A stretch of 64,000 nt of DNA, taken from the NCBI RefSeq assembly GCF_025264625.1, contig NZ_CP093313.1, positions 1,736,001 through 1,800,000 of the forward strand, in the 5' to 3' direction. Below the pieces are notes generated by a model. It was given only the letters and a program-made list of their open reading frames with translations, did no database searches and was not told where the DNA came from. How positions within the stretch are numbered: the stretch's first letter is position 1; every line of letters begins with the position of its first letter. Shown here in pieces: positions 56,426 to 64,000 of the stretch. This DNA comes from Occallatibacter riparius (GTDB lineage: Bacteria > Acidobacteriota > Terriglobia > Terriglobales > Acidobacteriaceae). The position numbers were made by a program, and so were the translations under genes.

Positions 56426-57273
56426 TGACTCTCGACGAGTGGCTGCGGCAGGGCACGGCGCAGCTTGCGGCGGGCCCTCACCCTGAGCGCGCCCGCCGTG
56501 ATGCAGAGGCTCTGCTGCTGCACCACATCAGCCGCAATCGCGCATGGATGCTCGCCCACGGCAATGAGGAGTTCGGTAGCTGCAGCGCCCTTGGCTATGC
56601 CGCGCTGCTCGATCGCCGGCAGCGCGGCGAGCCCATTCAGTACATCATCGGCGAAACGGAATTCTACGGGCTGTCCTTCAAGGTCACGCCCGCCGTCCTC
56701 ATTCCTCGCCCGGAGACCGAGCACTCCGTAGAGAAGATCATCGAGCTCTGCCGTGCCATCGAAAATCCGCGCATCGTTGACGTCGGCACCGGTTCCGGCG
56801 CAATCGCCGTTACGCTCGCGCATACACTCCAGCAGGCCCAGGTAACCGCAACCGACTTTTCTGCGGAAGCTCTAGTGATCGCTAAGCAGAACGCCGAAAA
56901 GAACAACGCTTCGGACCGTGTTCGCTTCCTCGAGGGCGACCTTCTCGCACCCGTCCGCGGGGAGCACTTCGAAATCGTCGTCTCGAACCCACCCTACATC
57001 TCGACCGACGACCGCGGCACCCTCGATGTAGAAGTCCGCAACCACGAACCCCACACCGCCCTCTTCGCCGGCCCCGACGGCCTCGCAATTTATCGCCGCC
57101 TGATCCCGCAGGCCCTCCAAGTCCTCGTCCCCGGTGGCCACATCGTCCTCGAAATCGGCTACGACCAGCGCGACGCGGTCCACGACCTTCTCGCCGCAAG
57201 CGGCTACACCAACGTCGAATTCGTGCCCGATCTGCAGGGCATCGCACGCGTGGCCGTCGGCCAGCACCCTTGA
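56425..57273 (+). CDS. prmC: Release factor glutamine methyltransferase
   Basis: A 282-residue SAM-dependent methyltransferase. The PrmC/HemK signature NPPY is in VSNPPYISTDDRG. The SAM motif is VDVGTGSGAIAVTLA, and the N-terminal helical domain includes PIQYIIGETEFYGL. It methylates the Gln of the GGQ motif in release factors, matching its coupling to prfA. Length is normal. Confidence 0.95.
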
Positions 57274-57332
57274 CACTGCCCGCGCCCCGCCCGTACGCTG
57301 CGGCCAGAGGAGTTCCGGAGGCTGACGCGCGT

Positions 57333-57437
57333 ATGACCCAACGATCCCAGGCACGGGCAGTCCTTACCGACAGCCACTTCCTCATTCCCGCCGCCGTTTT
57401 TCTCGCAGGCATCACCTTGCTCGTGCTGATGCATTAA
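57333..57437 (+). CDS. Candidate 34-residue single-helix membrane peptide
   Basis: A short frame encodes MTQRSQARAVLTDSHFLIPA and then a hydrophobic stretch, AVFLAGITLLVLMH, before TAA at 57435. It lies between prmC and the sugar transporter. GGAG at 57317-57320 is 12 bases from the ATG, a long spacing. A charged N-terminus plus one membrane helix is a common small-protein layout. It may still be chance. Confidence 0.3.
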   Translation: MTQRSQARAVLTDSHFLIPAAVFLAGITLLVLMH

Positions 57438-57477
57438 CGCCGCTCGCAGCGCAATCCAACCAAGGAGCCCTGAGCGC

Positions 57478-58803
57478 ATGAGCGCGCAGCCGCAGGTACC
57501 GTCTCAAACTTCAAACACGATTCGCGTTCATTCACGGCACGCTCTCGGTGTGCTCTGCGGCATCGGCGCGGGCGTGTGGCTTGGAGCAGCCGAGGCGCCC
57601 ACCAAGCTCGTCAACACGGGCCTCTCGCCTTACGCCATCTCGCTCTGCATGGTGGCCGGCGTTTTCACTGCGCGCTGGAGCCTCCCCACTCTGCTCAAAG
57701 GCACGCGCTCCGTCTTCCGCGATCTCGGCTGCAACCGTCAGCTCATCCCCTTCGCCATCCTCGCCGGAATGCTCTGGGCCGTAGCCAACACCCTCACGGT
57801 CTTCGCCATCCGCGACGTGGGTCTGGCCATCGCATTCCCCTTATGGAACACCAACTCCCTAATCGGCCTACTCTGGGGTCGCCTTCTCTTCGGCGAGCTC
57901 AAAGGGGCGAGCGCTGCCAACACCATCAAAGTTGTTCTGGGAACCGTCGCCATCGTGGCCGCGGCCATTATGCTCGGCTTCAGCACCATGCACGGCGGCA
58001 ACGTTCACCCCACCCACGCATTCAACGGAATCCTCGCCGCTCTTGGCGCAAGTCTGCTGTGGGGGTCGATGTACATCCCCTATCGCAAGGCCTACCTGAG
58101 CGGAATGAATCCGCTCTCGTTTGTCACCATCTTCACCATAGGCGAGCTCATCACCATGTTCGCGCTGGTTCTCGCCTTTGACGGCGGTCTGCATGCTGCG
58201 GTATTCCATTCTTCCGTCGTCACGCCCATGCTGTTCTGGCTCTTCCTCGGCGGATTCGTCTGGGTCGTCGGCGACCTGTTTCAGCAATACGCCACCAAAT
58301 ATCTCGGCATCGGGCGCGGCATCCCACTCTCCAATACCAATCAGCTCTGGGGTCTCGCCTGGGGCGCGCTCGTTTTTGGCGAACTGGCGCACGCCGACGC
58401 GACGCATCGCCTGCTTGTTGTGGGCGGTTCTTTAGCAATGATCTTCGGCGCTATGGCCGTGAGCACAGCGGTAGCGACGGAACGCGAGTCGGCCTCCACC
58501 CACGAAGCCATCGAGCGCGAGTGCGCCCGCTACGGCCTCGCTCGCGAAGACGTGATCCATGCCTACAACGGCACGGGCAGTCAGGGACGTCGCGAGTGGT
58601 GGGACTGGCTCATCCTCGCCTGCGCCGCCGGCGTCTTCATCGCACTCGCAATGAAAGCCGGTGTGCCGGCCCTCGCCATGCATTACGGATGGACCGTAGC
58701 TCTCACGCTCACTCTAGTCGTCAGCGCCGTCGTGTGCGGTTTCGGCCTGAGCCGCAGGCACGGTACGCCGCGTTCCAGCGATCAAGACGTAAAGAACACG
58801 TAA
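57478..58803 (+). CDS. GRP/RhaT-like sugar transporter
   Basis: A 441-residue membrane protein with about ten helices. Features of the DMT/GRP sugar transporter group are visible, including WLGAAEAPTKLVNTGLSPYA near the N-terminus, AIAFPLWNTNSLIGLLWGRL and GIPLSNTNQLWGLAWGALVF as inverted repeats, and LLWGSMYIPYRKAYLSGMNP. An insert of about 55 charged residues (near 330-385) precedes the last helices. Such proteins move sugars such as rhamnose, ribose or glucose by proton coupling. The PfkB kinase starts about ten bases downstream, so uptake and phosphorylation are likely linked. Confidence 0.82.
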   Translation: MSAQPQVPSQTSNTIRVHSRHALGVLCGIGAGVWLGAAEAPTKLVNTGLSPYAISLCMVAGVFTARWSLPTLLKGTRSVFRDLGCNRQLIPFAILAGMLWAVANTLTVFAIRDVGLAIAFPLWNTNSLIGLLWGRLLFGELKGASAANTIKVVLGTVAIVAAAIMLGFSTMHGGNVHPTHAFNGILAALGASLLWGSMYIPYRKAYLSGMNPLSFVTIFTIGELITMFALVLAFDGGLHAAVFHSSVVTPMLFWLFLGGFVWVVGDLFQQYATKYLGIGRGIPLSNTNQLWGLAWGALVFGELAHADATHRLLVVGGSLAMIFGAMAVSTAVATERESASTHEAIERECARYGLAREDVIHAYNGTGSQGRREWWDWLILACAAGVFIALAMKAGVPALAMHYGWTVALTLTLVVSAVVCGFGLSRRHGTPRSSDQDVKNT

Positions 58804-58813
58804 AATTGTGAGC

Positions 58814-59749
58814 ATGCCTGAACTTTCCGTGGTGGATCTCGTCGGTGTTGGACTCAACGCCACGGACACGCTCATTCCTCTCGACGAATTTCCTGCGCGC
58901 GGCTCGAAGGTGGAGTTCGCGCCGGTTCCCCTGATGCCGGGCGGCCAGACCGCCAGCGCAGTAATTGCGTGCCAGTCCTGGGGACTATCAACCCGCTATG
59001 TGGGCAAGTTGGGGGACGACGACGCCGCGCGGCTCCACGCACACGAATTCGCGCGCCTCGGCGTCGACGCGCGCCTCATCGAAGTCGCCAACGCTGCGAG
59101 CCCGCAATCAATCATCATCGTCGACGGCGGCGGTGAGCGCACCGTGATCATCCGGCGCGACGACAGGCTCCAGCTCACCGCCTCTGACATCCAGCGCGAA
59201 TGGATCGTCAACGCGCGATCGCTGTTGGTGGACGGAATTGAAGCCGAAGCAGCAACGCAGGCAGCGCAGTGGGCGCATGATGCCGGAGTGCCGGTCATCG
59301 CCGATCTCGACGAAGAATACGACGGCGGCGACGAACTGCTTGCGTGCGTCGACTACCTGATCGTGAGCCGCGATTTCCCGGTGCACATGACCGGCGAGCA
59401 CGACCTGGCACGCGCTCTACGAATCCTGCGTAACGAGTACAGCTGCAAGCTCACGGCAGCGACCCTGGGCCAAGACGGCGTGATCGCCTGGGACGGCGAG
59501 CGCTTGCTGCATCGCGCCGCGTATCGCGTGCCGGTTGTCGATACGACCGGCGCAGGCGACATCTTCCACGCCGGGTTTATCTACGGCCTGCTGCAGTCGT
59601 GGCCCCTCGAGCGCCAGCTCGACTTCGCCTGTGCCGCCGCCGCCCTCAACTGCACCTGCAGCGGCGCGCGCGGCGGCATCCGCACCGTTGCCGATGTGGA
59701 GAAGCTGATGGCACACACACCGCGGTACGAGACCGCCATCATCCCGTAG
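58814..59749 (+). CDS. PfkB-family carbohydrate kinase
   Basis: A 311-residue ribokinase-like enzyme. The C-terminal signature with the catalytic Asp is DTTGAGDIFHAGFIYG, and the N-terminal sugar-binding part is PGGQTASAVIACQSWG. It phosphorylates a sugar or nucleoside using ATP; the substrate cannot be named. ATG at 58814 or GTG at 58808 may be the start. It directly follows the RhaT-like transporter and is probably in the same operon. The convergent amidase gene ends nine bases beyond it. Confidence 0.9.
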   Translation: MPELSVVDLVGVGLNATDTLIPLDEFPARGSKVEFAPVPLMPGGQTASAVIACQSWGLSTRYVGKLGDDDAARLHAHEFARLGVDARLIEVANAASPQSIIIVDGGGERTVIIRRDDRLQLTASDIQREWIVNARSLLVDGIEAEAATQAAQWAHDAGVPVIADLDEEYDGGDELLACVDYLIVSRDFPVHMTGEHDLARALRILRNEYSCKLTAATLGQDGVIAWDGERLLHRAAYRVPVVDTTGAGDIFHAGFIYGLLQSWPLERQLDFACAAAALNCTCSGARGGIRTVADVEKLMAHTPRYETAIIP

Positions 59750-59758
59750 GAAGCCCCG

Positions 59759-61615
59759 TCAGAACCCCGCCGGCCGCTCTCCCGCCACATTGAACGCCGC
59801 CTCCAGCGCGATCCCAGCCTGGCACAGCGCGCCTTCATCGAACAGCCGCCCGATCAGCGTAATGCCATGCGGTACACGCCGCGGCGGCGAAAACTTCGGC
59901 AGCGGATGCGCAGGATCAGGAGCCCAGTCGCTGCGGGCCTCGCTGACTTCGACAAACCCCGCGCGCAGCGTCAGTGACGGATGCCCCGTGTTGTTCGAGA
60001 TCACCAGCATCTCATCGCGCAAGGATGGCACCAGCAGCAGATCCACCTGTGCCATCACGCGCGCCATCTCCTCCGCGACCTTGCGGCGGAAGCGATCAGC
60101 CTGCACAAAGTCCACGGCCGACAAAAAGCGCGATTGCCGGAAGACGTTCGGCCACGCATCCGGCACCTGCGCCTTGAGCATGTCCAGCTTGTGCCCGAGC
60201 ACCAGATCGTCGAATGCCGCAGCCGCCTCCGCAAACAGCATCAGGTTGAGCGAGTCGTAGGGCCAGTCCGGCAACGACACCTCCACCAGTTCCATGCCAA
60301 GCTTCTTCACGGTCTCAAGCGCGGCCCGGTCCACATAAGTCGCCGGAGCCTCCTTCATCCACTGCGGGAAGTAGCCCACGCGCAAGCCCTTCACCTCCGC
60401 GCCCACGTGAAAGCTGAGCGTGCTGGGCACTGCAGCAACATCGCTCCCATCCGGTCCGCTGATGGCGTTGAGAACCAGAATCGTGTCTTCCACGCTCCGC
60501 GCCATGGGGCCGAGCTTGTCGAGTGACCAGCACAGCGTCATCGCTCCCGTGCGCGCCACTCGCCCATACGTCGGCCTTAACCCCGTGACCCCGCAGCGCA
60601 TCGAAGGTGAAACGATGCTGCCGCCGGTTTCGCTGCCGATCGCGAAGCCAACCAGCCCCGCAGCAGTCGCTGAGCCTGGCCCGGCGCTCGATCCCGACGA
60701 GCCTTCCTCCAGCAGCCACGGATTCATGGTCTGCCCACCGAACCAGATGTCGTTCAGCGCCAGCGCACCGAGGCTAAGCTTTGCCACCAGCACCGCGCCT
60801 GCAGCATTCAGCCGCGTAACCACCGCGCTGTCCTGCTTCGGCACGCGATCGCGATATGGTTCCGCGCCGTAGGTCGTTGCGATTCCCGCCGTGTCGAGCA
60901 GATCCTTTGCACCCCACGGAATCCCGTGCAGCGGCCCGCGATAGTTTCCAGCGGTAATCTCCTTGTCGGCTCGCCGAGCCTGCTCCAGAGCGTGGTCGCG
61001 CGTCAGTGTGATCACACAGCGCAGCTTGGGATCGAACCGCTGGATTCGGGCAAGATAAATTTCCGTCAGCCGCTCCGATGTGATGGCCTTCGACTCGATC
61101 CATCGCGAGAGCTGCGTCACTGGCGCAAACGCGATCTCCTCTTCGCTGGCCGGCAGCGGCTTGCCGGTGGCAAGACTTCGGGTGAAGCCTATCTCGCCCA
61201 AGGGCGCATCCGTTGCACGGCTATGTGAGAACGAGCCGTCGCCTTCAGCGTGAACGACTGGCATCACGCTCGCCGGATCCCAAACCGTCGCCGGCGCAAC
61301 CGACTGCAGCATCTCCAGCTTGCGCGGCCCGGTGCGCAGCTCATAATTCGGCGCCATCTGCATCCGCCAGTTGCTCGCGGCCTGATTGCGCTCCCGCTCC
61401 GTCATTTCGAACTGCACAAGCTTCTCGGCATGGGCAAAATCGTCAGCCGAGACCTCCGGCCCCACCGCAGCAGCAGTGCCGAAGGCCGGCGGCGCGCCTG
61501 GCGTTGCAGGCTGCTGGCTGGGCGGCGCCTGCGCCTTCCCGGCGGCAGAGGTAAACGCCGCAGCAATCGCGGCTGCGGAACTCGAGGCGAGGAATTCTCT
61601 GCGGGAAGCGGGCAT
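59759..61615 (-). CDS. Tat-exported amidase (amidase-signature family)
   Basis: A 618-residue protein. The N-terminus carries a twin-arginine signal, SRREFLASSSAAAIAAAFTS, and an Ala/Pro-rich stretch. The amidase-signature Ser-cisSer-Lys triad is visible: Lys in GIPWGAKDLLDTAG, and the serines in GSSGSSAGPGSATAAGLVG and the following GSETGGSIVSPS. It hydrolyses amides outside the cytoplasm; the substrate is unknown. The ATG at 61615 has AAGGAAGAAG just upstream. It is convergent with the PfkB kinase. Confidence 0.9.
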   Translation of the reverse strand: MPASRREFLASSSAAAIAAAFTSAAGKAQAPPSQQPATPGAPPAFGTAAAVGPEVSADDFAHAEKLVQFEMTERERNQAASNWRMQMAPNYELRTGPRKLEMLQSVAPATVWDPASVMPVVHAEGDGSFSHSRATDAPLGEIGFTRSLATGKPLPASEEEIAFAPVTQLSRWIESKAITSERLTEIYLARIQRFDPKLRCVITLTRDHALEQARRADKEITAGNYRGPLHGIPWGAKDLLDTAGIATTYGAEPYRDRVPKQDSAVVTRLNAAGAVLVAKLSLGALALNDIWFGGQTMNPWLLEEGSSGSSAGPGSATAAGLVGFAIGSETGGSIVSPSMRCGVTGLRPTYGRVARTGAMTLCWSLDKLGPMARSVEDTILVLNAISGPDGSDVAAVPSTLSFHVGAEVKGLRVGYFPQWMKEAPATYVDRAALETVKKLGMELVEVSLPDWPYDSLNLMLFAEAAAAFDDLVLGHKLDMLKAQVPDAWPNVFRQSRFLSAVDFVQADRFRRKVAEEMARVMAQVDLLLVPSLRDEMLVISNNTGHPSLTLRAGFVEVSEARSDWAPDPAHPLPKFSPPRRVPHGITLIGRLFDEGALCQAGIALEAAFNVAGERPAGF

Positions 61616-61765
61616 CTTCTTCCTTTCAATTCTGCTCGGGGTGCGGGGAACGGCTGATTCCGTGAGCCTGATTATAAGCAGCCACGGCCGGCTTCCCGCC
61701 CATTGCCCAAATCCAGTCCGGCGCAGTAGCATTGCGCTCTGAAATCGTTTTCAGGAGATAGCCTC

Positions 61766-63004
61766 ATGCGAACTTCCCTTCTTGCCTGTCTTGCTGTGCT
61801 TGGCTTCAGTTCAGCCGCCGCAATGGCCCAAACGCCGGCTCCAACTCACGTCACCCACAAAACGCAGTCCATGCCCGCGCCCACCGTCGCATTGACACCG
61901 CCCATGGGCTGGAACAGCTGGAACTACTTCGCCGGCAAGGTGACCGACAAGGACATTCGCGACTCTGCCGACCAGATCGTCGCCAGCGGCATGAAAGACG
62001 CGGGCTACATCTACGTCAACATCGACGACACCTGGGAAGGGAAGCGCGATGAGAACGGCGTCCTGCACACCAATGAGAAGTTCCCAGACATGAAGGCACT
62101 CGCCGACTACGTTCACTCGAAGGGGCTGAAGATCGGCATCTACTCCGGTCCCGGAACCAAAACCTGTGCCGGCTACGAGGGCTCGCTCGGCCATGAAGAG
62201 CAGGACGCAAAGATGTACGCCGAGTGGGGCATCGATTACCTCAAGTACGATCTGTGCAGCTTCATCCCCGACGTGATGCACAAGCAGGCGCCCAACGATG
62301 AAGCAGCCCAGATGCGTCTCATGCACGCAGCTTACGAGAAGATGGGCAAAGCGCTCAAGGCTACCGGGCGACCTATCGTCTTCTCGCTCTGCCAGTATGG
62401 ATGGGATTCGCCGTGGGAATGGGCTCCGGCCTTGGGCGGCAATTCCTGGCGCACCACCGGCGACATCGAGGCGAAGTGGGATTCGATGTACACGATCCTG
62501 AGCCAGCAGGCTGGTCTTGAGAAGTACGCCGGGCCCGGCCACTGGAACGATCCCGACATGCTCGAAGTAGGCAACGGCAAGCTATCTCTCGCCGAGAACC
62601 GCACCCACTTCACCATGTGGGCCATGCTCTCCGCGCCGTTGCTCGCCGGCAACGATCTGCCCCACATGAAGCCCGAGATCAAGGACATCCTCACCAACAA
62701 AGAGGTCATCGCGCTCGACCAGGACAAGCTTGGCCGTCAGGCTTCGCGCGTCTACTCCGACGGCGAAGTGGATGTGTGGCTCAAGCACCTCTCCGGGGGT
62801 GCCGGCGCGATTGCGATTCTGAATGCGGGCAGCGACCGCGTCTCGACGCATCCGTTCCATCTGAGTCTCACCAGGCTTGGCCTGCACGGGCCTATGCACG
62901 CCAAGAACCTCTGGACAGGCGAAGATGTGGAAATCCGTGACGACATGCCCATCGAGATCAAGAGCCACGACGTGTTGCTGCTGAAGGTGGCTGCGGCGAA
63001 GTAG
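61766..63004 (+). CDS. Secreted GH27 alpha-galactosidase
   Basis: A 412-residue glycoside hydrolase. A signal peptide (about 1-21, ending AAAMAQ) precedes the barrel. The family start TPPMGWNSWNYFAG is present. The nucleophile Asp is in DYLKYDLCSF, and the acid/base Asp is in WRTTGDIEAKWDS. A C-terminal beta domain ends the protein. It releases terminal alpha-galactose from plant oligo- and polysaccharides. The galactose could feed the galactokinase at 6272-7447, though the genes are far apart. It could also be an alpha-N-acetylgalactosaminidase. Confidence 0.93.
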   Translation: MRTSLLACLAVLGFSSAAAMAQTPAPTHVTHKTQSMPAPTVALTPPMGWNSWNYFAGKVTDKDIRDSADQIVASGMKDAGYIYVNIDDTWEGKRDENGVLHTNEKFPDMKALADYVHSKGLKIGIYSGPGTKTCAGYEGSLGHEEQDAKMYAEWGIDYLKYDLCSFIPDVMHKQAPNDEAAQMRLMHAAYEKMGKALKATGRPIVFSLCQYGWDSPWEWAPALGGNSWRTTGDIEAKWDSMYTILSQQAGLEKYAGPGHWNDPDMLEVGNGKLSLAENRTHFTMWAMLSAPLLAGNDLPHMKPEIKDILTNKEVIALDQDKLGRQASRVYSDGEVDVWLKHLSGGAGAIAILNAGSDRVSTHPFHLSLTRLGLHGPMHAKNLWTGEDVEIRDDMPIEIKSHDVLLLKVAAAK

Positions 63005-63157
63005 CGCTTACACATAATGGATCAGGGGAGCGGCTAACTCGCTCCCCTTTCTCTTTTCAGCGCGACAGACACCAGACTGGTGCTTGGATACCTCTCGCCG
63101 CAGGTGGTACCATCCAGCCGTCTACCATCTGCGATACCCCACCAGGAGGCAATGCTC

Positions 63158-63691
63158 ATGCATTCTCGCACCGCCCAACTGCTTTGCGGGTTGTTCTGCG
63201 TCTCTCTCGCCGTGTCGGTGGCGAACGCCGCCGCTCCCAAGTCTGCCCATGCCGACATCGTCAATGCCCAGGGCACCAAGGTCGGGACCGCCAAAATCAG
63301 CACTAGCGGAAGCGGCGTCAAAATTTTCGTGAAGGTCTCAAACCTGACGCCCGGCGATCACGGCATTCACATCCACAACGTCGGCAAGTGCGATGCCCCA
63401 GACTTCAAAACCGCCGGACCGCACTTCAACCCCACCAGCGCGCATCATGGCATCAACAACACGCAGGACCCCAAGCCCCACCTGGGCGACCTCGCCAACC
63501 TGACCGTGAAGCAGGACGGAAGCGGCAGTGCCAGCTTCACCGTCAACGGCATCACGCTGGCCGACGGCACCAACTCCCTCTTCCACGACGGCGGCACCGC
63601 ACTCGTCATTCATGCCAAGGCCGATGACATGATGTCCGACCCTTCCGGCAACTCCGGCGACCGCATCGCCTGCGGCGTCATTATGAAGTAG
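63158..63691 (+). CDS. sodC: Periplasmic Cu/Zn superoxide dismutase
   Basis: About 177 residues. A signal peptide (about 1-24, ending AVSVANA) is followed by the SodC fold. Copper and zinc ligands are seen in HGIHIHNVGKCDAP, GPHFNPTSAHHG and ALVIHAKADDMMSD, and the disulfide Cys pair is in GKCDAP and RIACGV. It converts superoxide to peroxide in the periplasm. ATG at 63158 is preferred (AGGAGG eight bases upstream); ATG at 63152 is closer than usual. A strong terminator follows. Confidence 0.93.
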   Translation: MHSRTAQLLCGLFCVSLAVSVANAAAPKSAHADIVNAQGTKVGTAKISTSGSGVKIFVKVSNLTPGDHGIHIHNVGKCDAPDFKTAGPHFNPTSAHHGINNTQDPKPHLGDLANLTVKQDGSGSASFTVNGITLADGTNSLFHDGGTALVIHAKADDMMSDPSGNSGDRIACGVIMK

Positions 63692-63705
63692 GATCGCTGA
63701 AGATA

Positions 63706-63735
63706 GAAAGGCGTCTCCGCCACGAGACGCCTTTC
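63706..63735. terminator. Bidirectional intrinsic terminator after sodC
   Basis: A perfect 12-bp stem (GAAAGGCGTCTC with its complement) encloses a six-base loop, followed by TATTT. It lies between the convergent sodC and egtD-like genes. Confidence 0.85.
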
Positions 63736-63754
63736 TATTTATCGGTACGAGAAG

Positions 63755-64000
63755 CTACACCGCCGCTGCCAGGTGCACGCCGAACCAGCCGCGCTCGTCC
63801 GTCCAGGTGTGCTCAGCTCCAAATCCCGCGGACCGCAGCAGCGCCTCGGCCTGGCCCGGCCGATATTTGTAGCTGTTCTCGGTGTGAATGGTCTCACCGC
63901 GGCGGAAGCAAAGGTTCAGCTCCAGGTTCGGAATCTGCACCGCCTGTCCGATACGGCTCTCCAGGTGCATCTCAATCCGCGAGTGAGTGGGATTCCAAAC
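63755..64000 (-). CDS. egtD: C-terminal part of L-histidine N-alpha-methyltransferase (EgtD-like), partial
   Basis: The frame runs past the window end, so only about the last 80 residues are visible. They contain WNPTHSRIEMHLESR, FRRGETIHTENSYKYRPGQ and TWTDERGWFGVHL, which match the C-terminus of the DUF2260/EgtD family that trimethylates histidine in ergothioneine synthesis. The neighbouring genes that would complete the pathway are outside the window, so a related methyltransferase remains possible. Confidence 0.8.
   Translation of the reverse strand, partial: VWNPTHSRIEMHLESRIGQAVQIPNLELNLCFRRGETIHTENSYKYRPGQAEALLRSAGFGAEHTWTDERGWFGVHLAAAV

Overview
The window reads as a GC-rich chromosome segment of a Gram-negative soil bacterium, most likely an Acidobacteriota member of the Terriglobia/Acidobacteriaceae type. 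This is inferred from large TonB-dependent receptors with N-terminal carboxypeptidase-regulatory-like domains, a long run of secreted or periplasmic enzymes (Tat amidase, M13 peptidase, CocE-type hydrolase, GH27 alpha-galactosidase), and characteristic intergenic hairpin repeats. No rRNA, tRNA, insertion sequence, prophage or CRISPR array was recognised. Genes are densely packed and run on both strands.

Layout. 1-906: a partner-switching module (end of a SpoIIE-type phosphatase, an RsbW-like kinase, an RsbV-like STAS protein). 1012-4169: an MDR oxidoreductase, an M24 peptidase, a small membrane protein and a cupin. 4239-9820 (minus): alpha-glucan phosphorylase, galactokinase, an aldose-epimerase-like protein and a PLP decarboxylase, the last three as an apparent operon. 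10066-11459: a cold-shock protein and a secreted isoaspartyl peptidase/asparaginase. 11575-21500: the most unusual part. It holds a seven-gene minus-strand operon (polyprenyl synthase, FtsX-type permease, ABC ATPase, CcoN-like haem protein, 4-TM protein, MFS/dihaem-cytochrome-c fusion, YceI) facing a plus-strand two-component system plus another small membrane protein. 21548-27335 (minus): DUF503, coaD, a membrane sensor PP2C phosphatase, recA and a GT87-like protein. 27627-32812: aminotransferase, GDP-mannose enzymes (manC, phosphohexomutase), and small proteins. 32879-37246: a second sensor PP2C, an unknown protein, a CBS protein and a double-VOC protein. 37917-50567: three TonB-dependent receptors around tyrS, a secreted unknown and a zinc alcohol dehydrogenase. 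50802-64000: a secreted hydrolase, M13 peptidase, prfA-prmC, a sugar transporter with a PfkB kinase, a Tat amidase, alpha-galactosidase, Cu/Zn SOD and the C-terminal end of egtD.

How the parts fit. The 11.5-21.5 kb block looks like one regulated redox unit at the membrane. It pairs an enzyme that makes isoprenoid chains with a periplasmic isoprenoid-binding protein, cbb3-oxidase-like haem and cytochrome c parts, and a MacB-like ABC pair. Nearly all its genes overlap or abut, and the divergent promoter region carries two exact 16-bp repeats that could be response-regulator sites. This is the best candidate for an undescribed system. Elsewhere, galactose handling (alpha-galactosidase, galactokinase, mutarotase-like protein), glycogen breakdown, sugar uptake with phosphorylation and TonB receptors fit a plant-polymer-degrading lifestyle. 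Three SpoIIE-type phosphatases and an RsbW/RsbV pair point to partner-switching control.
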